From positions 2,356,001-2,420,000 of the forward strand of contig NZ_CP115396.1 of assembly GCF_027625995.1 (NCBI RefSeq): 64,000 bases of DNA, read 5' to 3'. Each line of letters opens with the position of its first letter. Positions within the stretch are counted from its first letter, which is position 1. Positions 43,053-51,170 of this stretch are shown piece after piece. Made by a program: the position numbers and the translations under genes. The DNA is from Hymenobacter yonginensis (lineage in GTDB: Bacteria > Bacteroidota > Bacteroidia > Cytophagales > Hymenobacteraceae). The notes under the pieces were generated by a model. That model did no database searches, was not told where the DNA came from, and saw only the letters and a program-made list of their open reading frames with translations.

Positions 43053-46000
43053 ATGAACCGCAATCAATACTCGTATCTGGGGTTCCGGCGCGTGGTGCCT
43101 CTCGCAGCCTATGGGCTGCTGAGCCTGGCGTCGCCACTGGCTGCCCAAGCCGCTCTGGCGCCCGATGCCAGCCTGGCCTTTGTGGCCGACGTTCCGGTTT
43201 CGGGACGGATTACGCAGCGTAACGGCGACGGCCTGCCCGGCGTGACGATTATCGTGCAGGGAACCACCATCGGAACCAGCACCGACTCCAACGGCAACTT
43301 CTCGCTGTCGGTGCCCGAAGGCAGCACTCTCATTATCAGCTCCATCGGCTTTACGCGCCAGGAAGTTCGCATCACTGGTGCCAACCCTTCCCTGAACGTA
43401 GTGCTGGCGGACGACGCCAAGGCCCTGAGCGAGGTAGTAGTGGTCGGCTACGGCACCCAGGAGCGCGGCAGCGTGACGGGCGCTATTTCGTCGGTGGGGG
43501 CTGCGGAAATCGTGCGCCAGCCGGTGGCCGATGCCACGCAGGCCATCCAGGGCAAGGTGTCCGGCGTAACGGTGATATCGAACGGCGGGGCGCCCGGTGG
43601 GGCCTCCGGTACGGCCGTGCGGGTGCGCGGCATCACGTCGGCCGGCAACAACAACCCGCTGTACGTGGTCGACGGCTTCCCGCTGCCCGACGGCGGCGAC
43701 AACCAGCTCAACGCCATCAGCCCCAACGACATCGAGTCGATTGACATTCTGAAGGACGCTTCGGCTACGGCCATCTACGGGGTACGCGCCGCCAACGGCG
43801 TGGTCATCATCACCACCAAGCGTGGCAAAGCCGGCCGCACCAACGTCAACCTCGACGTGTACCGCGGCGTGCAGACCGTGGCCCGCCGCCTGGACTTGCT
43901 CAGCGCCTCGGAGTACGCCGTTATCAACAACGAAAGCCGCCTGGCCAAGGGCCTGCCCATTGTGGTAGACAAGCTGCGCGACCCGGCTTCGCTGGGCGAA
44001 GGCACCGACTGGCAGGATCTGGTGTTTCGCCGAGCTCAGATTCAGAACTACTCCCTCTCGGCCACCGGCGGCAGCGAAAAAGCCCGCTATGCCGTGTCGG
44101 GCACGTATTTCCAGCAGGACGGTATCATCATCGGCACCAACTTCGAGCGGTTTACGATACGGGCCAACGGTGACGTGCAGATTGGCCGCATGCTGAAGCT
44201 GGGCAACAACATCCAGCTCACGCACCTGGAAGACCGGCAGGTAACCACCAACAGCGGCGAGTATGGCACGGTACAGCAGATGCTGCGCATCCCGGCCACC
44301 GTGCAGCCCTACCGGCCCGATGGCTACTGGTACCAGCCCAGCTCGGGCGCTGACAACTTCATCGAGGAAAACCCACTGGCCAGCGCCCTGATCAACAACC
44401 AGAAGTTCACGCGCAACCGGGCCCTGACCACGTTCTTCGCTGAGCTGGAGCCCCTGAAAGGCCTGCGCTTCCGCACCAACGTGGGCGTCGACTTCATCTT
44501 CGACAACTTCAACCGCTTCACGCCCAAAGGCCCCGAGCTGGCTGGCTACACCCAGCGCTACTCTACGGCCAGCGCCGAAGCCAGATCCAGCTACGCTCCC
44601 ACGTATCTGATTGAAAACACGGCCACTTACGACCGCCTGTTTGCCGATAAGCACCAGCTGACGGTATTGCTGGGCCAGTCGGCGCAGGAGTTCAACTTCA
44701 GCAACGTAGTGGCTAACCGCCAGGGCTACCTGCGCAACGACCTGCAGGTAATCAACGTCGGCCCCATCAACTCGCAACTCAGCAACGAAGGTGCCATTAG
44801 CCCGCCCCAGCGGCTGGCCAGCTACTTCGGGCGCGTGAACTACGAGTTTGCCGGCAAGTACCTGCTTTCGGCCGTGGCCCGCTACGACGGCTCGTCGGTA
44901 TTCCCGCCCGGTGAGAAGTTCGGCTTCTTCCCCGGCGTATCGGTGGGCTGGCGCATTTCGGAAGAAGGCTTCCTGGACGGCAACAGCACCATCAGCAACC
45001 TGAAGCTGCGCGCCGGCTACGGCAAAGTGGGCAACCCCCTGAACGCGGGTCGCTTCGCCTCGCTGTACACCATCAACTTCGGCGCCATTTACCCATTCGG
45101 GCCCGATGGCACCATCAACACCGGGGCCGCGCCCACCCGCCTCGCCAACCCCGAGCTGCGCTGGGAAAACAATAACCAAACCAACGTGGGGGTGGATGTG
45201 GGCTTCCTCGACAACCGCTTCGAAGCCAGCCTCGACCTCTACAACCGCAACTCGCCCAACCTGATTGCGCCGGTACCGCCGTCTTTGGTATCGGGTACGT
45301 TTGAGTCGGTGAACACCAACGCAGCTTCGGCCTACAACCGGGGCATCGACTTCTCGTTTACCTCGCGCAACGTGCAGGGTAGCGGGCAGGCTTTTAGCTG
45401 GACCACCCTGCTCAACATCTCAGCCTATAAGACGCGGCTGGAGTCGCTGGGCTTGGGCGTACCGTACAACGGGCCCAACTTCCTGAGCAACAGCGCCGTG
45501 GTTCGCTACGATGTTAACCAGGCCTTTGGCTCGTTCTACGGTTTCGTGGCCGACGGCCTGTTCCAGACGGCCGACGAGGTGAATGCCGCCCCCCGGCAGG
45601 AAACCGGCACCGCCCCCGGCGACATCCGCTTCAAGGACCTGAACGGCGACGGGGTCATCACGGCGGCCGGCGACCGGACGTTCATTGGCAACCCCAACCC
45701 CGATTTCACCTACGGCATCACCAACACGCTGGGCTTTAAGGGCTTCGACCTAAGCTTCTTCATCCAGGGCGTGCAGGGCAACGATGTGTACAACATCAAC
45801 CGCTTCATCACGGAAAGCGCCCTGTACGGATCCAACAACGGCACCACCCGCGTGCTGAACCGCTGGACCGGCCCCGGCACCAGCAACGACGTGCCCCGCG
45901 CCATCGACGGTGACCCCAACACCAACCTGCGCGTGTCGTCGCACTTCGTGGAAGACGGCTCCTACGTGCGCCTCAAGAACCTGACGTTTGGCTACACGCT

Positions 46001-46181
46001 GCCGCAGACTCTGCTGAGCCGTATTTCGGCCAGCCAGGTGCGCTTTTACGTGACGGCCCAGAACCTGGCCACGCTCACCAAATACACTGGCTACGACCCC
46101 GAAGTAAGCCCCAGCGGCATCGACCTGGGCGTGTATCCGCAGGCCCGCGTGTTCATGGGCGGCCTCAATATCGGGTTCTAA
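43053..46181 (+). CDS. SusC/RagA-family TonB-linked outer membrane transporter
   Basis: The 1042-residue outer-membrane protein starts at ATG 43053 (signal peptide ending AAQA). A longer frame from 42732 translates leader sequence and is rejected. Residues 49-125 form a carboxypeptidase-regulatory-like domain. The TonB-box-like segment VVVVGYGTQ (about 130) precedes the plug, which shows VRVRGITSAGNNNPLYVVDGFPL and SIDILKDASATAIYGVRAANGV. The rest is a 22-strand barrel ending FMGGLNIGF. It imports oligosaccharides with SusD and TonB energy. It heads the operon after a 370-nt leader and is followed by susD after 24 nt. Confidence 0.94.
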   Translation: MNRNQYSYLGFRRVVPLAAYGLLSLASPLAAQAALAPDASLAFVADVPVSGRITQRNGDGLPGVTIIVQGTTIGTSTDSNGNFSLSVPEGSTLIISSIGFTRQEVRITGANPSLNVVLADDAKALSEVVVVGYGTQERGSVTGAISSVGAAEIVRQPVADATQAIQGKVSGVTVISNGGAPGGASGTAVRVRGITSAGNNNPLYVVDGFPLPDGGDNQLNAISPNDIESIDILKDASATAIYGVRAANGVVIITTKRGKAGRTNVNLDVYRGVQTVARRLDLLSASEYAVINNESRLAKGLPIVVDKLRDPASLGEGTDWQDLVFRRAQIQNYSLSATGGSEKARYAVSGTYFQQDGIIIGTNFERFTIRANGDVQIGRMLKLGNNIQLTHLEDRQVTTNSGEYGTVQQMLRIPATVQPYRPDGYWYQPSSGADNFIEENPLASALINNQKFTRNRALTTFFAELEPLKGLRFRTNVGVDFIFDNFNRFTPKGPELAGYTQRYSTASAEARSSYAPTYLIENTATYDRLFADKHQLTVLLGQSAQEFNFSNVVANRQGYLRNDLQVINVGPINSQLSNEGAISPPQRLASYFGRVNYEFAGKYLLSAVARYDGSSVFPPGEKFGFFPGVSVGWRISEEGFLDGNSTISNLKLRAGYGKVGNPLNAGRFASLYTINFGAIYPFGPDGTINTGAAPTRLANPELRWENNNQTNVGVDVGFLDNRFEASLDLYNRNSPNLIAPVPPSLVSGTFESVNTNAASAYNRGIDFSFTSRNVQGSGQAFSWTTLLNISAYKTRLESLGLGVPYNGPNFLSNSAVVRYDVNQAFGSFYGFVADGLFQTADEVNAAPRQETGTAPGDIRFKDLNGDGVITAAGDRTFIGNPNPDFTYGITNTLGFKGFDLSFFIQGVQGNDVYNINRFITESALYGSNNGTTRVLNRWTGPGTSNDVPRAIDGDPNTNLRVSSHFVEDGSYVRLKNLTFGYTLPQTLLSRISASQVRFYVTAQNLATLTKYTGYDPEVSPSGIDLGVYPQARVFMGGLNIGF

Positions 46182-46205
46182 TCTTCTCCCTACAGCTCTA
46201 CTGCA

Positions 46206-47744
46206 ATGACTATTTCCAAATACGCTTGCGGCGCTTTCCTGCTGTCGCTGGGTTTGCTCACCGGCTGCGGTGAGAAATTCCTGGAAGAAACCCCTTCCGA
46301 CCAGATTACGGACGCCAACTTTTACCGCACCCAGGACGACGCCATTCAGGCCGTTACGGCTTCCTACAGCGAGCTGACCAAGGAAGGCCAGTACAACCTG
46401 GCGCTGTGGGCCATGGACATCATGGCCGACATTTCCACCACCGGCGGCGGCGGCGGCAGCGACGGTATTGAGTACACCCAGCTCGACGACTACAACATCC
46501 CGACCACCAATACCGTGGCCAACCGCCTCTGGGGGGGCTGCTTCATCGGGCTGCAGCGCGCCAACATAGTATTGCTGAAGGTGCCCAACATTGAGGGCAT
46601 GGACCCTGCCATCAAACAGCGCTGCCTGGGTGAGGCGCAGTTCCTGCGGGCCAAATATTACTTCGACCTGGTGCGGGCCTTCGGCGACGTGCCGCTGTTC
46701 ACGACTCCACCCTCCGGGCCGGCGCAGGTGTATATCCCGCGCACGCCGGCTGCCGACGTGTACCGCCAGATCGAGCAGGACCTAACCGATGCCTTCAACA
46801 ACCTGCCGCCTTCCTACAGCGGCGCCGACCTGGGCCGGGCCACCAAGTGGGCCGCCGCCGGCCTGCTGGCCAAGGTGTACCTGACCGACGGCAAGAAAAC
46901 CGAAGCCGCCCAGTGGGCCCGCCAGGTCATCAACAACTCCGGTAAAAGCCTGTGGCCGAACTACGGCGACAACTTCAAGATTGAAAACGAGAACGGCCGG
47001 GAGTCGCTGTTTGAGGTGCAGTATGTGAGTGGCCGCAACGGCTACGAGCGCAACAACGTGGGTTTCAGCGGCAACGAGTTCTTCGCCCCCCGCGGTTCCG
47101 GCACCACGCCGGCCGGTGGTGGCTACGGCTTCAACATTCCGGAGCCCGACTTCGTGAGCGGCTACGAAGCCGGCGACACGCGCAAAGCCGTGACCATCTG
47201 GGTACCCGGCGACCCATATCCGGCCGGCAGCGCCACGCCGGCGCAGCTGCCCCAGGCCCCTGGCTCGCCGTTTGGCTTCAACTGCAAGAAGTGGTTCATC
47301 GGTAAGGTGAACACCAACATCTGGGACTCGGGCCTCAACATTCCGGTGCTGCGCCTGGCCGATGTGTACCTGATTCTGGCCGAGGCCGTGGGCCCCACCA
47401 CCGAGGGTCTGGACGCCATCAACAAGGTGCGCCGCCGCGCCTTCGGCTTGCCCATCAACACGCCTTCGGCCGCCCGCGACCTGACGGCCGCCACGCCCAA
47501 CTTCAACGACGCGGTGCTGCGGGAGCGGAAGTACGAGCTGGCCTTCGAGTTTGACCGCTGGTTTGACCTGAAGCGCTACGCCGGTACCCCCAACGGCCTG
47601 GTGCCACGCATGACCCAGCAGTCGGCCTTCCTGCGCACGCTCAACATTCAGCGCGGCGTGCCCACCGACAAAAACCTGGTGCTGCCCATTCCGCAAAGCG
47701 AGATGGACGCCAATCCGGCGCTGGTGCAGAACCCCGGCTACTAA
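46206..47744 (+). CDS. SusD/RagB-family glycan-binding lipoprotein
   Basis: The 512-residue outer-membrane lipoprotein has a lipobox LLTGC (C21). TPR-like helices and the SusD fold are recognisable from FLEETPSDQITDANFYRTQDDA, the YFDLVRAFGDVPL segment, RLADVYLILAEAVG and the LRERKYELAFEFDRWFDLKRY motif. The C-terminus NPGY is typical of the family. It forms the lid of the SusC pore and binds the glycan; its specificity, presumably beta-1,3-glucan, is inferred from neighbours. It lies 24 nt after susC. Confidence 0.94.
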   Translation: MTISKYACGAFLLSLGLLTGCGEKFLEETPSDQITDANFYRTQDDAIQAVTASYSELTKEGQYNLALWAMDIMADISTTGGGGGSDGIEYTQLDDYNIPTTNTVANRLWGGCFIGLQRANIVLLKVPNIEGMDPAIKQRCLGEAQFLRAKYYFDLVRAFGDVPLFTTPPSGPAQVYIPRTPAADVYRQIEQDLTDAFNNLPPSYSGADLGRATKWAAAGLLAKVYLTDGKKTEAAQWARQVINNSGKSLWPNYGDNFKIENENGRESLFEVQYVSGRNGYERNNVGFSGNEFFAPRGSGTTPAGGGYGFNIPEPDFVSGYEAGDTRKAVTIWVPGDPYPAGSATPAQLPQAPGSPFGFNCKKWFIGKVNTNIWDSGLNIPVLRLADVYLILAEAVGPTTEGLDAINKVRRRAFGLPINTPSAARDLTAATPNFNDAVLRERKYELAFEFDRWFDLKRYAGTPNGLVPRMTQQSAFLRTLNIQRGVPTDKNLVLPIPQSEMDANPALVQNPGY

Positions 47745-47780
47745 GCCGCCTGCTTTCCCCCTTCCACGATTTTCAGCCTG

Positions 47781-48590
47781 ATGTTCATGAAAACCCACTT
47801 TCATAAAGCAGCCCTGCTACTGCTGAGCGGCTCCCTGCTGCTGGGCGCCTGCAAGAAAGACGACACCGGCAGCCTCGACGGCGCGGTGCCGGCTTCTGAT
47901 TTCACCTTCACGACGCGCACCGTAGGCTTCACCACCGAAGTCACCTTCACGGCCACCAACACCGACGCCTTCCTCTACCAGTGGGAGTTCGGCGACGGCA
48001 CCGTAGGCTCCGGCCAGCGGATTGTGCACACCTACTCGGCCAGCGGCCCGGTAAAGCCCCGCCTGGTAACGGCCTACCGGGGCGGCACCAGCGTATCGGC
48101 CCAGAAGGAAATTGTGCTGCCGCCGGTGTTCGAGTTGGTGAAGACGGTGCTCACGGGCGGCTCGTCGCGCACCTGGGTGCTCGACGACACCCAGAACGCG
48201 CCCATCATCGTGGGCCCCAACGACTCCGACCCCGGCGGATACTTCTCCGGCAGCCCGGCGGGCTCACTGCCTGCCTGCCAGGCCGACGATGAATTCACGT
48301 TCAGCACGGCCAACGTGTACACCTACGACGCCAAGGCCCAGACCTTTGTGGCTGGCGGCGGCGGGTGCCAGGCGCCGCGCTCCGGCACCTCGGCCTTCAC
48401 CTTTGGGGCGCCCACGGGCCCCGGCCTGGCGCAGTTCGTGCTGGCCCGCACCGGCGCCTTCATCGGCGTCACCGACGCGCCTGACCTAGTGTACCGCGTG
48501 CTGTCCATCGACAACCAGCGCATGGTGCTGCGCGCCGGCCGCCCCACGGCAGGCGTAGTGTTCACGATGAAACTGCGCGTGAAGCCGTAA
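47781..48590 (+). CDS. PKD-domain surface lipoprotein (putative glycan-binding)
   Basis: The 269-residue protein has a lipobox LLGAC (C24; start at 47781 or two codons later). A PKD domain follows (about 40-115) with FLYQWEFGDGTVGSG and IVHTYSASGPV. The rest is beta-rich with SRTWVLDDTQNAPIIVGP near 130, which resembles binding modules of glycan surface proteins. It occupies the position of a SusE-type surface glycan-binding protein in the locus, 37 nt after susD. Its ligand is inferred. Confidence 0.75.
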   Translation: MFMKTHFHKAALLLLSGSLLLGACKKDDTGSLDGAVPASDFTFTTRTVGFTTEVTFTATNTDAFLYQWEFGDGTVGSGQRIVHTYSASGPVKPRLVTAYRGGTSVSAQKEIVLPPVFELVKTVLTGGSSRTWVLDDTQNAPIIVGPNDSDPGGYFSGSPAGSLPACQADDEFTFSTANVYTYDAKAQTFVAGGGGCQAPRSGTSAFTFGAPTGPGLAQFVLARTGAFIGVTDAPDLVYRVLSIDNQRMVLRAGRPTAGVVFTMKLRVKP

Positions 48591-48692
48591 GCACACCCCC
48601 GCCAACCGCCGGCCCCGCCAACCACTGCGGGGCCGACGGCTGACGGCTTTCGTACGCATTCCTCCTCCCCACCACCCATTTACATTTCCGCT

Positions 48693-49562
48693 ATGTCTTT
48701 TTCCACTTCTTCGTGGGCGCGGGCTGGCCTGGGGCTCAGCCTGGCGCTGAGCACGCTGGCGGCCTGCACCTCCGATCCGCCCAAGCCCGTGCTGCCACCC
48801 GCCGCGCCGCCCGCCGTCAACTCCGAATCGCGCGACTACGCCGCCTACACCAAGCTTGTCTGGAGCGACGAGTTCGACACCGGCTCGCTCGACCTGACCA
48901 AATGGGGCTTTGACCTGGGCGCCGGCGGCTGGGGCAACAACGAGCTGCAGACCTACACCAACGCCCCGGAAAACGTGACGACCACTGCGGGCGGCACCCT
49001 CGTAATCAAGGCTATCCGGCCGGCCTCCAACAGCCCGGCCTACACCTCGGCCCGCATCCTCACCAAGGGCAAGCAGACCTTCGTGTTTGGCCGGATTGAC
49101 GTGCGGGCCAAGATTCCGAAAGGCAAGGGCATTTGGCCGGCCATCTGGATGCTGGGCGCCGACATCGACCAGAACAACTGGCCCAAGTGCGGCGAAATCG
49201 ACATTATGGAACTGCGCGGCAGCAAACCCAAGGAGCTGATTTCCACGATGCACTTCGCCAACAGCGCCGGCACCCGCGAGTTCCGCACGACCACCAAAGT
49301 GCAGGCCACGGACCTGTCCGACGACTTCCACGTGTACTCGGTGGTGCGCAGCCAGGACCAGATCCGCATGTTCCTGGATGGCCAGCAGTACCTGACCTTC
49401 AGCAAGAGCGACGTTGGCTCAGCCCCCTACCCGTTCAACAATCCGTTCTTTGTGATTCTGAACATTGCGGTGGGTGGCGACTTCGACGGCAACCCCGACG
49501 CCAGCACCACTTTCCCGCAGCAGATGGAGGTCGACTACGTGCGGCACTACCAGTACCAGTAA
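48693..49562 (+). CDS. GH16 laminarinase-like lipoprotein, first copy
   Basis: The 289-residue protein has a lipobox TLAAC (C25), so it is probably anchored on the surface. The GH16 fold shows VWSDEFDTGSLDLTKW (57-71), GWGNNELQTYT, GIWPAIWMLGADI and the catalytic E168-I-D170-I-M-E173. The nucleophile and acid/base residues are intact. Sequence around the loops suggests endo-beta-1,3-glucanase. It is followed after 46 nt by a second GH16; the two share the plan but not the anchor. Confidence 0.9.
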   Translation: MSFSTSSWARAGLGLSLALSTLAACTSDPPKPVLPPAAPPAVNSESRDYAAYTKLVWSDEFDTGSLDLTKWGFDLGAGGWGNNELQTYTNAPENVTTTAGGTLVIKAIRPASNSPAYTSARILTKGKQTFVFGRIDVRAKIPKGKGIWPAIWMLGADIDQNNWPKCGEIDIMELRGSKPKELISTMHFANSAGTREFRTTTKVQATDLSDDFHVYSVVRSQDQIRMFLDGQQYLTFSKSDVGSAPYPFNNPFFVILNIAVGGDFDGNPDASTTFPQQMEVDYVRHYQYQ

Positions 49563-49608
49563 TGCCGCCCGGCAGCCGGCGCCTGCGTCGGCACTCACGG
49601 TCTTTTCT

Positions 49609-50484
49609 ATGGCTATGAACTTACGAATGCCTTTCCCCCGCCTGGCCGCCGTGGCTGCCACGGCAGGCCTGCTGCTTTGCGGCCGTGCCGCCAGCGCCCA
49701 GACCAAGCCCGCCAAAACTGCCAAGTCGCCTAGCTACAGCTTCAAGGAGCTGATCTGGAGCGACGAATTCGACAAACCCGGCTTGCCCGACTCGCTGAAG
49801 TGGACCTACGACGTGGGCGGCACCGGCTGGGGCAACAAAGAGGAGCAATTCTACACCAAGGCCCGCCGCGAAAATGCCCGCGTCGAAAATGGCCACCTCA
49901 TCATCGAGGCCCGCAAGGAAGCCCTCAACGACAAGAACGCCTACACCTCGGCCCGACTGGTGTCGCGCGCCAAGGGCGGCGGCAGCCTCACCTACGGCCG
50001 CGTAGAGGTGCGGGCCCAGCTGCCGGCCGCTCGCGGCACCTGGCCCGCCATCTGGATGCTGCCCGACGATTGGAAGTACGGCGACAAGAGCTGGCCCGCC
50101 AACGGCGAAATCGACATCATGGAGTACGTGGGCTACCGGCCCGAAGTGGTGCAGGCGTCCACGCACAGCAAGAAGTACTACTTCCGCCTCAACAACCAGA
50201 AAACCGACTCCGTCCGCGTGCCGACGGCCACCACGGCCTTCCACGACTACGCCATGGAATGGACGCCCGAAACCATCACGGTGTTCGTCGATAACAAGCC
50301 CTACTTCACCAGCCGCAACGAGCACACCGGCTGGGAGGCCTGGCCCTGGGACCATCCGTTTCACCTGCTGCTGAACGTGGCCGTGGGCGGCGAGTGGGGC
50401 GGCCTCAAAGGCATCGACCAGACGGCCTTCCCCCAACGGATGCTTGTGGACTACGTGCGCTTCTACAAAATGCGCCAGCGCTAA
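49609..50484 (+). CDS. GH16 laminarinase-like enzyme, second copy
   Basis: The 291-residue protein has a normal signal peptide ending AASAQ (about 31) and no lipobox, unlike the first GH16. Motifs are LIWSDEFDKPGLPDSLKW, GWGNKEEQFYT, GTWPAIWMLP and the catalytic E167-I-D169-I-M-E172. Identity with the first copy is only moderate, so they are paralogues with likely different locations or cleavage preferences. It is presumably a periplasmic or released endo-beta-1,3-glucanase. A start two codons later is possible. Confidence 0.9.
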   Translation: MAMNLRMPFPRLAAVAATAGLLLCGRAASAQTKPAKTAKSPSYSFKELIWSDEFDKPGLPDSLKWTYDVGGTGWGNKEEQFYTKARRENARVENGHLIIEARKEALNDKNAYTSARLVSRAKGGGSLTYGRVEVRAQLPAARGTWPAIWMLPDDWKYGDKSWPANGEIDIMEYVGYRPEVVQASTHSKKYYFRLNNQKTDSVRVPTATTAFHDYAMEWTPETITVFVDNKPYFTSRNEHTGWEAWPWDHPFHLLLNVAVGGEWGGLKGIDQTAFPQRMLVDYVRFYKMRQR

Positions 50485-50574
50485 CCGCCGGCGCCTCACC
50501 CTGCCTTTTTTCAGCGTAGCGGCCCTTTTCGGAGGGTCTGTTGCCACGCTTTGCCCTCTATCTACCACACGACT

Positions 50575-51045
50575 ATGGGCCGCCAAAGACAGTTTTTCCG
50601 GTTGTCGGCCGCCGAGCAGCAGGAGCTGCAGCACTACCTGCTGCTGCCCGGGCTGCTGCGCCGCCAGACCAACCGCGCCCACACCTTGCTCGACTGGCAC
50701 GCCGGGCTGTCCGCCGCCGAATCGGCCGAGCACCTGGCCATGACTGAGGGCCGGGTGTATGCCCTGCGGCGGGCTTACCAGCGGCAGGGCCTCACGGCCT
50801 ACCTCAACACCCAGCCGGGCGGTGGGGCACCCACTAAGCTCACGCCCGCCGTGGAAGCTGCGCTGCTGGCGCTGCTTTCGCGCCGCAGCGCCGACGCGCC
50901 TCGCCGCTGGACGCTGCGGCAGCTGGCCGCCTACCTCGTGGCCCAGGGCCACACCAAGTCCATTTGCCCCGTGACGGTGGGCAAGGCGCTGCACCGGCTG
51001 CAGCAGTTGCTGCCGACTGCTGCAGCCGGCTTGCGGGCTGCCTGA
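50575..51045 (+). CDS. Small double-HTH protein of IS630 transposase type
   Basis: The 156-residue protein starts at ATG 50575 (an in-frame TTG at 50551 is less likely). Residues about 10-75 form a homeodomain-like HTH (LSAAESAEHLAMTEGRVYALRRAY), and a G-G-G-A-P-T-K-L-T hinge leads to a second winged-helix module (TLRQLAAYLVAQGHTKSICP). This is the layout of the N-terminal DNA-binding half of IS630/Tc1-type transposases; the DDE domain is absent and no inverted-repeat ends flank the gene. It lies 90 nt after a GH16 and 125 nt before GH3, in the same direction. A regulatory role in the locus is inferred. Confidence 0.75.
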   Translation: MGRQRQFFRLSAAEQQELQHYLLLPGLLRRQTNRAHTLLDWHAGLSAAESAEHLAMTEGRVYALRRAYQRQGLTAYLNTQPGGGAPTKLTPAVEAALLALLSRRSADAPRRWTLRQLAAYLVAQGHTKSICPVTVGKALHRLQQLLPTAAAGLRAA

Positions 51046-51170
51046 GCCGGTCGGATTTTTTCGAGCGGTGAGATGCCGGCTGCAGGAAGCTGAACGGCCG
51101 GCGCAAGCCTGCTTTTTTCAGCCGCCTGCCCCATCTCACTGCTATCCACTCAATACCTAATACTCCTCCG

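Noticed and set aside
50575-51045. Insertion sequence (IS630)
   Set aside because: Only the HTH half is present, with no DDE domain and no terminal inverted repeats.
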